A stretch of 64,000 nucleotides of DNA from the NCBI GenBank assembly GCA_039096225.1, contig JBBPEB010000014.1, positions 1,313,501-1,377,500 on the forward strand, read 5' to 3'. Each line of letters begins with the position of its first letter. Within the stretch, counting starts at the first letter, position 1. Below are positions 39,676 to 50,896 of this stretch, one piece after another. The DNA is from Blastocystis sp. Blastoise (lineage: Eukaryota > Sar > Bigyra > Opalinata > Blastocystidae). The notes beneath the pieces were generated by a model. The model searched no databases, had not been told where the DNA came from, and worked only from the letters and a program-made list of their open reading frames with translations. Position numbers and translations under genes: made by a program.

Positions 39676-42122
39676 TTATTCTGAGTGACTATTGATTCTA
39701 TTGATATTAGTAGAAGTAGAAGAAGTAATAATAGAGGAGAAAGGATGAATGATAGTATTAGGAAGATATGGAGAAAGAGAAGAAGACGTAGATATATGAA
39801 TATCATTAGGAGATATAGAATGTTCATTATAAATATATTCAAGAGGATGAGAATAAGGAGGAGGAGAAGGAGTTGTTTTTATAGAATTTGAAGTATTTCT
39901 TTCTTTTTGAGTATTGTGAATAATTGATTCTTCACTATGACTTGTTATATCTTTATGATTCATTGATATAGGATGATCTGTATGAATATCTTTAGAATTA
40001 TTAATTGTAACAAAATTAGAGGGTGTACAAGGAGAAGAAATTGATTTATAAGTATATAAAGATCTATGTGGACTTTTATGAATATTATTTGGGTCTCTAG
40101 GAGTTGTAGGAAGAGAAGAAGGAGTAGAAATATGTGGATTTATTATATGTATTGGTGTTGAATCATTGGATATAGATGAAGTATGATTTAATAATGAATT
40201 ATTTTTATAGGATAAACTAAGAAATGAAGAATTTGAATTGTCATCATGTGATTGAGAAAGACTTGATGGTATATAGACTCCACTAAACCGTTTAGGAATA
40301 GATTTCCTTGGAGAATTCATTTGAAATGATGAATATGTAGGAATTACCGTTGGATTTGGAGAAGGAGAAGAAGGAATAACTATATATATATAAATTATTA
40401 TTAATAAGAGAAACTATAGAAATATATATATGTATTAACTGTATTTCTTTCATAAATAATAAAAAAAAAGTTGAATATAATAAAATTAAAAGATAATAAT
40501 TATTATTATAACAATATACTCACAGTCGTATCACCTTTAGTAGACTGTTCTAATAGCTTCTGAATTCGATGAGAATTCTTCTTAAAATAATAAATTAACT
40601 ATATATAAATGATAATAAATATAATAAATATATTTATTATATATATAATAATAATAAATATAAATGTAATAAATATAATAATAAATATAATTATAATAAA
40701 TACAATAAATATAATAATAATATCATATATATACAACACAGTAAGCAATGAGTAATACACTTCCAAAAATAAAAATATGCATAATACAAGTCATATATGC
40801 CGATGATTTCGATTCGAAGCACGATGTACTGGAGGGATATAAGAAAGAACATCCATTAGAAAGTATCGTTGACAAAATGAGAGGGTCTTGAGAATGACGC
40901 ACCTAGAAAGATAAAGAAATATAGATCTTCATTTATTCTTAATAATAGAATATATAGAGATTCAATAAATGTAGAGACATACTTCAATTTTAAGGACTTC
41001 TGAAAACTCTGTAGAATAATAAAAAGGGGAATAATTAGTATTCTTATAACATCCAATAGTAGTAACATCTTTTAGTATAGGCGCTAACCTAGAGATAATA
41101 ATGTATATAATTATTTATAAAGAAGCGTAGAAAAAATAGAATAATATTATTTATATAAAAAAATATTAAAATAATGCAATAAATAAAATAAATATAATAT
41201 AATATAATAAATAATAAAATATAAAAAATAAATAAAATAAATAAAATAAATAAAATAAATAAAATAAATAAAATAAATAAAATAAATAAAATATAACAAA
41301 ATATAATAAAATTAATAAAATAAATACGGAGGTAAATCTACTGAATACGATCCTTTAGATTGTTTTACACGAATACATATATTATTTAAATACTTATGAA
41401 TAGAACAAAGTTTCGTAGTTTTATTCCACTTACCATTCTCATGTTCACATAATATAATACATTCTGTTCTATATATATATATATATATCATAAATTATGA
41501 TAAAATAATTATTTAAAAATGATCATTAAATACAACTATATTTAATAATAAAAAAAAGAGAGAATATAATAGATACTCTATAGTACATTGTAAATCATGA
41601 ATTGATAAATCTACGTTTTTCTCTTTAATAATAGGTGTAGTAAATAAAGTATTATTCATATAATCTATTCTTAAAGTATTTAATGAGGATAATGTATAAT
41701 GAGAAACATATGAATAAGGTTTAGTAGATTTACAACGAGAAGACTCATTTTCAGATACTATACACGAATCACGAGTTGGCCAATACGATCCTGTTTCTAT
41801 ATTTGATATTGCCATTTGTTCTTCATTTGTCTTGAAATTTAAATCATGAAATACTTTTCTTGAATTTGTCCAATCTTCAACTTGCTGATTATATCTAGAT
41901 ATAATTATTAGAAATAAAAATAATATAATAGAAGAACATATACGCCTGAATTAAATCATCTCGATTATTATCTCGAAAAAGCAAAAAAAAACCAATGGCA
42001 AAAAAGAACAACGGAATAAATCCTGAAATCAATAAGATATAATATAATATTCTGTTCCTCTTCTTTATTAAAGGCTCTCTAAGATCAAGAGATTCTTGAT
42101 CCATAACATTTGTTTGACCCAT
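39676..42122 (-). CDS. Two-pass membrane protein with Cys-rich ectodomain, paralog of the 43-kb gene
   Basis: From ATG 42122: a short polar end, TM1 (ILYYILLISGFIPLFFFAIG), then an ectodomain beginning AYNQQVEDWTNSRKVFHDL and including TGSYWPTRDSC. Later exons give ECIILCEHENGKWNKTTKLC, YLNNICIRVKQSKGSYSVDL and TIGCYKNTNYSPFYYSTEF, with VRHSQDPL after that. TM2 is YMTCIMHIFIFGSVLLIAYC. The cytosolic tail is ~240 residues, Ser/Pro/Asn-rich (39676-40370). The ectodomain lines up block by block with the divergent neighbour at 43154-44637 (GSYWP-x-RD-x-C, LNNICIRV, IGCY-x-N-x-Y-x-P-YYYS, VRH-x-x-DP). No known family is recognised. Cys spacing suggests disulfides in an extracellular or lumenal domain. 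Confidence 0.78.
41160..41320. repeat. AAATAAATA-type tandem repeat in intron of the 40-kb gene
   Basis: Nine-base A-rich units on the plus strand, about ten copies with flanking degenerate ones. A very similar array lies in an intron of the carrier gene at about 59795-59870. Confidence 0.85.
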
Positions 42123-43153
42123 GGGAAGTACTTACCTTCTTGAATAATTTAACTTCAATATTTATATGTGAAACCACACTGGGTAACCAGAACACAACAA
42201 ACCGTGAACAACTCTATGTATAATAGAGAGAAATTCTATTTATGAGACTATTTTTAACAAATCTTTTTCAATACCATATAATCATTTCTGAAACACGCTG
42301 AACATTGTTTTATCATGTGTCCTTTTTTTGTGTATGCACTGTATACAATACATTTTTATGTGCTGTGACTATTACTATATTCATCTCTAATTATATCTAC
42401 ATAAGTAATTTATGGTATTATTTCGTTAATAGTATGTACTTTACATTGATGGGTAGCCATATGATTCTCTTTATTCTTTACTTTATAATACATTCTATTT
42501 CTCATATGAAGAACGTGTTTGTGATATAAAATATCATGCTTTTATAATGACAAGATCTTTAAAATGATCTTTATTACTCTAAAATCATTTTATTCATTTG
42601 ACAATAAATTGTAGTCAATAAATATATGTAGGTTAAAGGATAATAATGATATTTATATTGTTTGTAGCATTAATTGTGTGTATATTTGATATTATGGCCA
42701 TTCATAGATATTCAATAACAGTATATGAATAGGAGACATATTGTCATAAAGCATATCAAAATAAAAATTAAAAAGAAAATAGTAAAAATCATTAAAAATG
42801 ACTATTTCAATAATTCAGAGCTTTTAAATTATTTGGAGAAGACTAGAAATACAAAAGAACTTACTAAAACAGCAAAACAAAATTGAATGAAGTTCAAAAT
42901 TATATATTTTTTAAGTATAAAACTATATATATATCATGAATCGACTATTTTTTATTCATCTATATTATCTGATTGAATAAACTTCTTAGAAACAAATGAA
43001 AAAGGAATAAAAAATGGAGTTCAATAAAAACTGTAACAAACCACAAATTCACTCAACCGTTTCTGTTTCCCTTAAAAAAATGAACAATTGTGAGTCACAA
43101 GTGAAGCAAGTCCTTTTTCTATTGATTAGAAATATAGAATAGAAATATAAAAT
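42123..43153. promoter_or_regulatory. Divergent upstream region between the paralog pair
   Basis: About 1.0 kb between two divergently oriented paralogs. AT-rich, no gene, and no obvious inverted repeat between the halves by eye. A plus-strand open frame of 74 codons at 42305 starts at TTG and is hydrophobic noise. Confidence 0.45.
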
Positions 43154-44637
43154 ATGGCAAAAGGTAAAGGTAAAGGTAAAGGCAAGGGTGGAGAATATGA
43201 AGATCAAGATCCTATCACTCTTGCTGCTGGATGTGCTATTTGTTGTTGTTTCTTCCCAACAACACTATTGGTTTTAGGAATGATATCATTGTTTGGTATG
43301 AATGATCGTATAGATAGAATAGAATTGTATGTTTTTGATTAATTTGTTTTCTTTTTTATCAATTATTATTTTTGTAGATATAACAGCGATATGCTTCAAT
43401 GGGAAAAGAATAGAGAAACGTTCTCAAGTAGTGTCTTTCGTGTTAATAACGTTGTCATGACAAATGATGACTCTCAAAATGGTTCTTATTGGCCAATTAG
43501 GGATACATGTGACAAGAAGAGTGATCCTGGGATTGGATGTCGTTCAGCAGTTGCTTCATCATATTATATTTATGTCGATTCGAATAATGCCACTGATATA
43601 ACTATATCTGATTCTTCTCATGATATCTATTCAACCAAGCTGCCTTTAGAGACAACAGACACTTATAATTATCAGCATTTCTCCTGTATTACTAGTGACT
43701 TAAATTGTATTATATCAAAATGCAATGCAATTGGAGGTGTGTGGAATACAACTCATTGTATTCAACATTTATTCCTTAATAATATATGTATTCGAGTTCG
43801 AAAAGTGAATTCAATTTATATTCAAGACCTTCCACCGTATATATATAGTTTAAAAATATATATATATATATTTATTATGTTTAGTTCTATAACATTACCA
43901 AATAATCTTCAAAACATAGGTTGCTACTATAGAAACCAGTACGTTCCTTATTATTATTCATCTACTCAGACTCCTATTAAAATCGAAGTATATATATATA
44001 TATATTATAATAATAATATTATTATTATTTGATATCTATATATTTATTATTTACCTTATATAACTCTATATAATTAATTGAATAATAATTATGTACTATT
44101 TATATAGGTACGTCATGCTTACGATCCTGTTGTTTCTGCAGATATACATACATTTGGATGTTCTACGGGTTCTCTCGAGAATGCGGTTTGTTTTGGCCCA
44201 TCGTGGGAAGAACAGATAGGAAGTGGAAATATCTTTCTTACCATTGGAGGCATTCTCCTTCTAGTTTATATATTCGTATTCATATATAGTTTTATTTATT
44301 TTTATTTATGTGTTTAATATACTTTATATACTTATTATTCTATAAATATAAAATATATTTATTTATTTGTTTTTCTTTAGGTAGTGTTATGTTGTATATA
44401 TGTATGTAAGTCAAAATTAACCAATCATTCAGCACCCTCTATTGCTAAATTTCGTATGATTTTAATTATTTTATTAAAAAATAATAACAATAAATATAAT
44501 AATAATAAACATAATAGCAAATATTTCTATACATATATATAGCTAAAATAGAGTCGGAGACAGAATCACTAGAAACACCAATGATATCAACAGTATCGAA
44601 TAAGCAGTCGGTTCCTCAGGTTATTTCTACTCTATAA
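43154..44637 (+). CDS. Two-pass membrane protein with Cys-rich ectodomain, paralog of the 40-kb gene
   Basis: The start is MAKGKGKGKGKGGEYED with a Gly-Lys run. TM1 is Cys-rich (ITLAAGCAICCCFFPTTLLV, LGMISLF). The ectodomain is YNSDMLQWEKNRETFSSSVF, GSYWPIRDTCDKK, GCRSAVASSYYIYVD, TSDLNCIISKC, GVWNTTHCIQHLFLNNICIR, IGCYYRNQYVPYYYSSTQ, VRHAYDPVVSAD and FGCSTGS. TM2 is GSGNIFLTIGGILLLVYIF, followed by VLCCIYVCK and a short tail (ESETESLETPMISTVSNKQS) ending at TAA 44635-44637. Exon joins at 43340-43379, 43837-43884, and later GT-AG introns keep the frame. The ectodomain matches the divergent neighbour, but the cytosolic tail is short (~40 residues) rather than ~240. Family unknown. Confidence 0.78.
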
Positions 44638-45105
44638 ACATGTACAATTATTGAACATAAATATATTTATTAAATCCTGTATTTCTTTTATCGCACATAA
44701 TACTTGTTTTACATATATTTATAATTTATAACAATAAATTCTTTTTTAAATATAAAAATCATTTTGTAAATTATTCTACCATTATTCTTCTAAATAGTTT
44801 GTTATATAGATAAATATCTTTAATATATCTCTTTGTCTATATGCTTAATCATATATATATATATTTTCATATCTTATAGCCATCATATATAGTTACATAG
44901 CACTATACTTTTTATTTGTTTTGTTCTTTCTTCATTATTATGAAAATTCAATAACAATAACAATTTATATATAAATGATTAAACGAATACACAATATAAA
45001 TAATGCTATAATAATAAATAAAAATATAATAATTTCAAAATAAAGAGTAACAAAAATTATATATATATATATATATACATATATAAAGAAAATAGATATT
45101 TATCA
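44638..45105. other. Convergent intergenic spacer
   Basis: 468 bp between facing 3' ends; AT-rich with a (TA) run near 45058-45076. No gene seen. Confidence 0.5.
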
Positions 45106-46614
45106 TTATGCTGAACGGTCCATTTTTAATTCTTCAGATCCTGAATCATTACTCACGGTAATTTTTGCTTCAACAGGTTCAATAGTACCTTTGATTTCTG
45201 GTACACTTAGCATATCATTATTCCCATCTTCTGATTTTATGGAATTTTCTTGTTTTATAGTAATTTTAGAAAGATCTTTTTTTCTTAATAAGATTTCTTG
45301 AGTTTCAGATAAAGGATAAATATATTTATATATCCAAAAGAAAATTTGACCAAAAGCAATAATAATAGCACATATAATAATTTCTAATAAGAATTTTTCT
45401 TCAGTACATTTAGCAGCGTTATTTTCAATAAAAAGTGGAGCGATTAAGAATGCAATTCCACCCGCAATATTTGCAGTAAATCGTATACAAGCATTAGCAA
45501 CAGGTTCATCTCTATATTGAGTAATAATAACAGGTAATAAAGTTTGATAGCCAGTATCTCCAATAGCTAAGAATGCAATAGATAAATAGAATAACCAATT
45601 CTGATAAATACTAGCAGGATAAGATATAATAAGACCAATAAACTCAGAAATAGTAGTTAATAACATAGCTGTTTGAAGTCCTAATTTATCCATAATAGGT
45701 CCAAAGATAAAAGAGAAAATAACCTCAATTAAACTTAAGAAAGCAGTAATAAGACCAATGGATTTAGTATCATCAATTTGTCTATTAAACATAGCATTTA
45801 CAAAAGGCAAACTATATCCCCAAGCGATAGCAATAGGTAATACAATAGCAACACGAGGTTTAATAAATGATTTAAATATAGATTGAAATCGTTTCTTAAC
45901 ACTTGTTTTAGGAGCAGTAGGAGGTTTATATTGATCTGGAATAGATTTAAAACAAAAGAAGAAACTACAACCTATAAAAGATAATAATGCAAAACTAGCA
46001 AACATATAAGAAACACTACCCAACCAACCAGTAGCATTTGGTTGATATTCATAACCAAGAATTGAAAATATATAATAAACAAATAAATTACCCACTATAC
46101 TACCTGTCATATAAATACCCCAAAAAGTACCTGATTTACGACCAGCTGTCTCAGGGGTAGAATTTTCTTTTAAGAAAATAGTTTCACAACTCCAAATCAT
46201 AGATGCAACTATTCCATGAATTAAACTCCACGTTAAATTCAACCATGGAATGAAATAGACAAACATCAATATATATACTCCATATTCTGGTCCAAGAATT
46301 TTCATTCCAAAAGAAGCAGAAGGAAGACGATCAATAATAGATGGACCAATAATAAATGAAACAGCACCTCCTAAATATATAAATGCTACGGAGACAGCAC
46401 CAAGACTTCCTAGAAGAGGAGTTCCAAAACTACCAATAATTTTCAATCCACAAATAACAAAACAAAAACCTAGACTCATTAGAATAATATTTGTATTTTG
46501 TGATCTTCTAACCTGATGTTCTGATGGTTCTTTTATTACTTTTGAAAGGGAACGATGATTATGAACTTTAGGTACCGGCGAAGTAGGTACTGTATTCTCA
46601 ACTATAGGATGCAT
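45106..46614 (-). CDS. MFS transporter, UNC93-like, intronless copy 1
   Basis: A single exon of 502 residues. About 12 hydrophobic segments are visible, with a central cytosolic loop (KSIPDQYKPPTAPKTSVKKR). Conserved blocks: IILMSLGFCFVICGLKIIGS, FGTPLLGSLGAVSVAFIYLG, GAVSFIIGPSIIDRLP, EYGVYILMFVYFIPWLNLTW, AGRKSGTFWGIYMTGSIVGN, FGPIMDKLGLQTAMLLT, and YQTLLPVIITQYRDEPVANA. FWGxYxxGSxxGN and the glycine-rich first half resemble the UNC-93 branch of the major facilitator superfamily. The tail (~60 residues) is Glu/Lys/Ser-rich. A tandem paralog lies 466 bp upstream on the same strand. The substrate is unknown. The lack of introns stands out here. Confidence 0.87.
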   Translation of the reverse strand: MHPIVENTVPTSPVPKVHNHRSLSKVIKEPSEHQVRRSQNTNIILMSLGFCFVICGLKIIGSFGTPLLGSLGAVSVAFIYLGGAVSFIIGPSIIDRLPSASFGMKILGPEYGVYILMFVYFIPWLNLTWSLIHGIVASMIWSCETIFLKENSTPETAGRKSGTFWGIYMTGSIVGNLFVYYIFSILGYEYQPNATGWLGSVSYMFASFALLSFIGCSFFFCFKSIPDQYKPPTAPKTSVKKRFQSIFKSFIKPRVAIVLPIAIAWGYSLPFVNAMFNRQIDDTKSIGLITAFLSLIEVIFSFIFGPIMDKLGLQTAMLLTTISEFIGLIISYPASIYQNWLFYLSIAFLAIGDTGYQTLLPVIITQYRDEPVANACIRFTANIAGGIAFLIAPLFIENNAAKCTEEKFLLEIIICAIIIAFGQIFFWIYKYIYPLSETQEILLRKKDLSKITIKQENSIKSEDGNNDMLSVPEIKGTIEPVEAKITVSNDSGSEELKMDRSA

Positions 46615-47079
46615 GATACTGATTGATATAAAGGATCAGCAGATAATATGCTTTTCAAGATGAAAAACAAAAATATATTTCTTCAAAAAGTTTCTCATCA
46701 TTTTTATGTATATTTTACTTTTCGTAACAAATTATTAATATTATATTCTTTATTTATAGAAAAATTATTTATATAGTTCTCTGTAGATTCTCTATATAAT
46801 GAACTAAAGAATATAAGAAAATTGAATAATAATTGAAAGTCAATTGAACAATGACTAAGATATCTATGTGATTTAGCTTCAATTAACAAAACAACAAATC
46901 AATAGAATATAAAATATCATCACTCCATACAAAATACTTATGAACACAAAAACAAATTAACAACAAACTAACCAAAAAGGATCTAAAGCAGAAGAATAAC
47001 TAAGTTAAACATGAAATAAAAAAAGAACATATTTAACTATATACAAAATAAATGAAAAACAACATATATATAATGATAA
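46615..47079. promoter_or_regulatory. Spacer between tandem transporter genes
   Basis: 465 bp, AT-rich, holding the upstream region of copy 1. No gene seen. Confidence 0.45.
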
Positions 47080-48591
47080 TTATGTAGACGAATTAGGATT
47101 TATAGATGGATTTGGAAAATGTGGAGGTACGATTTCTTTGCTATCAATGATTTCATTACTACACGTAGGTTTTTCTAAATTATCACTAAGATTCTTTGCA
47201 TCATTCACTTCAATAGTAGCTGTTTTATCAGAATCGAGATGATTATCTTCAATAGGTTTTATAGTATGAGATTTATGTTGTTTTAGTTGTTGTTTCTTAG
47301 CAAAGAATTGATAGAAAAGAGAATAAGATAATTGAGATAAAACTAAGAAAATAACACATATTATACATTCTAAGATATACATATCTGAAGTACATCGTGT
47401 AGATCCATCTTTGACAAATAAAGGTGCAATCATATACCAAGATCCACAGAAAATACCTTGTAATAATCGGAAAACAGCATTTGTACTATTTTTATCATCA
47501 TAATATTGAGTAATTAAAACAGGAACAATCGTTTGATACCCTGTATCTGCAATAGCAAAGAAAGTAGATGCAAAAAACAGCCACCAATCTTGAGTATCAT
47601 TAGCAATAATACTTGAGCCAAGACCAAGAAGCATTGATATATTACATGCTACCATAACTACATAATGACCATATTTATCAATAGTTCTTCCAAGAATAAA
47701 GGAACTAATCACTTGTATAAGACTATTATAAGCAACAACTAAACCAATATTAGCTCTATCTATTACTTGACGATTAAACATACCACCAACAAAAGAAAAT
47801 TCAATTCCCCAAAAAATTGAAACTCCAGAAAGAATCATTACTTTAGGATTAATAAATGATTTTATTAATAATTTAAATCGTTTATATCCTGAATCTTTTG
47901 TTTTAGGCATTTCTTGTGTATTTCGAGCAATAGATTTCATAAAGAAAAGAGGAATACAACCAAGAGCATCAATAGCTGCAAAGATAATAAACATTATAGA
48001 TAAATTACCTAACCATCCTTGTTTAAGAGTTGAATCATAACCAATATAATTTAAAAAGTACCATGCAAATATATTACCAACAATACTACCGGACATATAT
48101 ATACCCCAAAAAACACCAGATTTCCAACCTCGATCTTCATCTGTAGAATTTTCTGCTAAAAATAAAATTTCACAAGTCCATAAGATAGAAGCACAGAATC
48201 CATGAATTAAACTCCATATTAAATTAAGTGTAGGAATCAAATAACTAAATGTTAACACATATATAAAATATTCTGGAGCAAAAATCAAAATGGCAACTTT
48301 TGGAGACTTAAACCATGAAAGAACAGTAGGAATGACAATGAAAGATAAACCAGCACCATAATTCAATAATGCAATAGAAGTAGCACCTAAATCACCAAGT
48401 AAAGGTGTTGCAAAAGAAGAAACAATCTTTACTCCTAAAATAATACAACAGAATGCAATACTAATCAAATATATATTTCGCATCATAATCTTCTTTGTCT
48501 CTTTTGATAAGATTGGATGCTCTTTTCGTTCATAGGCAGATAATTCATTCTCCAACGCCTGAGAAGTCATACTTCGACTTGCTGAATTCAT
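47080..48591 (-). CDS. MFS transporter, UNC93-like, intronless copy 2
   Basis: A single exon of 503 residues, a tandem paralog of the 45106-46614 gene. Shared blocks in the same order: NIYLISIAFCCIILGVKIVS, FATPLLGDLGATSIALLNYG, FAPEYFIYVLTFSYLIP, TLNLIWSLIHGFCASILWTC, GWKSGVFWGIYMSGSIVGNI, GGMFNRQVIDRANIGLVVAY, LGRTIDKYGHYVVMV, IADTGYQTIVPVLITQYYDD, and a 12-segment hydrophobic pattern. The tail is ~75 residues and polar (KPIEDNHLDSDKTATIEVND). By eye the two copies share perhaps a third to a half of their residues, so the duplication is not recent. UNC93-type MFS members range from ion-channel regulators to trafficking chaperones; the function here is open. Confidence 0.87.
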   Translation of the reverse strand: MNSASRSMTSQALENELSAYERKEHPILSKETKKIMMRNIYLISIAFCCIILGVKIVSSFATPLLGDLGATSIALLNYGAGLSFIVIPTVLSWFKSPKVAILIFAPEYFIYVLTFSYLIPTLNLIWSLIHGFCASILWTCEILFLAENSTDEDRGWKSGVFWGIYMSGSIVGNIFAWYFLNYIGYDSTLKQGWLGNLSIMFIIFAAIDALGCIPLFFMKSIARNTQEMPKTKDSGYKRFKLLIKSFINPKVMILSGVSIFWGIEFSFVGGMFNRQVIDRANIGLVVAYNSLIQVISSFILGRTIDKYGHYVVMVACNISMLLGLGSSIIANDTQDWWLFFASTFFAIADTGYQTIVPVLITQYYDDKNSTNAVFRLLQGIFCGSWYMIAPLFVKDGSTRCTSDMYILECIICVIFLVLSQLSYSLFYQFFAKKQQLKQHKSHTIKPIEDNHLDSDKTATIEVNDAKNLSDNLEKPTCSNEIIDSKEIVPPHFPNPSINPNSST

Positions 48592-50896
48592 TATATCTAT
48601 AGAATAACTATTGTTAGTATCATCTAATATGGACTCTTACGTGTATTAACGCTTTAATTTGGAAATAAAATAATAGAAAAAGAACTGAAAAACATAAAAA
48701 ATTTTGTTTGTGAAGAAACCATAGTAACCATTCAATAGGATTAGGGTGATATATTGCTAACAATTGTGTCGAAAGAAAAATGTCTCTTTTTTTGACTGAA
48801 ATATCAATAATTAATATTCAGACTGAATCTGGATAATGCTTAAAAAGAAAAACTTGAATTCTTTATGGATAAAAAAAGAATTCGTTTTCTTCTAAAAAAA
48901 AAAGAATTTCTCTTTATGTAATATTTAGAAATTAATATTGAAAATAATGATTCAATGAAAGATAACTACTTTTTATTTATCATTAAAGAATCTGAAGCAA
49001 AGAGATCGATGATAAAATAGAATATAGTGTCATTTAGTCAAAATTCTTTATTTATGGTTATAGAACATGTAAAATGGTATGTTTTTGACGATATAGAATT
49101 GAATGAGATAATTTCAAAACACATAAGAACGTCGTTAAATCATTTATAAAACTATTTTATATAAATAAATTCTTTATTTTGATCAAATATGATTAGAGTA
49201 GTATAACTAAAGCTGAGAAATAGTATATGTAAAAAGTTAAGACGTTGAAAGTTAAGTAATAAATGAAATGAGTATTTTTTTCCAATTATAACTAGAAAAG
49301 AAAAATAGTTATGCCTATTATATAGTGCATATAAAGTTTTATAATATTTGAACAATGGAAATTACCAAAGCTAAAACAAAACACAAAATATAAGATAATA
49401 AAAGAATATTTTACAAGATATCCTTTATAGTTCTGAAAGGATAAATCTATTTAATAAAATAATGATATTTAGATTTCACTTGAATTCTCTTATTCAAATG
49501 AAAAAAAATATATAAAAAAAAATAATGAACACAAACAACTCTTTATAAATAGAAAGAGACTGTACAACATATATATATAATAAATAAAGAACAAATAAAA
49601 AACATAAGGTTTATACAATCCATTATGAATATATGAATTTAACAAAACATAATATATATATATATATATATATATTTAAAAATAAACGAATAATGAATGG
49701 AATAATCTATAAATTATATTATATACAAAGTATTTGAGTATAGTATAGTATAATATACACTAGATGGATTAGGATTATAATAACTAATATATAGAATAAT
49801 CTGTATATAAATAAAAATAATTACATGAAATAACGTTTATTCTTGTTGAAAGCTATTGATATATAATATATAAGAAAAAAGGTAGCATGATGATTATTGT
49901 AAATATAAATGATGATAACGAGATGAATAATAATGAATATAGAAGATAAGGAGTATGTATATAATGATTATAACAAAGACTATCTTGAAATAATAAATAC
50001 TATCATTAAAAAAAATAATTGTTTATGACAAATAAGATTTCTTTTTGGATAATAACTATAAGTAAATATATGTATATATATCTTATAAGAAAATAATGTA
50101 GAATAGAATACAACAATGAGAAAGAAAGAAAAAAAAGAAAATAAATATTTGATAAGAAATATCTATACATATAAAATAGCCTGTTATTATAAAGTTGAAA
50201 CTCAAATAAGTTCGAATAGAAATAAGAAGGTAAGGCATTAAAAATATTTTATACAATATAATTGTAAAATAAATATAATAAAAAAAAATAGAAAAAAAAT
50301 AAACATAAAAACGGAAAAATAATGAGTAATAAATAGGGTAATATAAGTATATAAATACTAACATATAAACATATAATATAAACAAAAAATAAAAACTTAT
50401 AAATTGAAAATGCTAAAAAAAGAAGAAAAGAGTCTATATAATAATTGAAAATAATAAGAAACTATTATATAAAGAGTATATAGAATGAAAACAGATATAG
50501 AATAATATAACATCTTTTTTGATTTAAAAAAAGATGGCGAAAAACATATATACTATATTCTATAGATAATTAAAGAATGTACAAATATATGATGAGAAAC
50601 ATATCATAAAAAAGGAGATAGAAAATGAAAACCAAATATAAGTTGAAAACTTCATAAAAGAAGATGAAGATGAAAAAATAATTGGATACAAGTATATAAA
50701 ATATGAAGATAGAAAAAAAATTGTATATTTAATATAGATATCATAGATTGAATTAGTAAAAAAAGAAAAATAACACCAAAGAGTATTAGGAAATAACAAT
50801 GATACATTATTATGCAAAAAAATAATAATATATAAAAAAAAAAACAAAACAAAAAAAAAACAAAAAAAAAAACTATTATCAAAAAAACTATATATA
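48592..50896. other. Longest intergenic region, no gene seen
   Basis: About 2.3 kb between the start of transporter copy 2 and the 3' end of the giant receptor gene. Strongly A-rich on the plus strand. Minus-strand open frames (50083-50385, 50560-50928) are Phe/Ile/Tyr/Leu/Ser runs without a domain. A (TA) run lies near 49650-49675. I see no RNA gene. Confidence 0.5.

Noticed and set aside
42305-42529. 74-codon hydrophobic frame on the plus strand
   Set aside because: It starts at TTG, has no ATG in a good position, and its Phe/Ile/Tyr/Ser content matches AT-rich noise.
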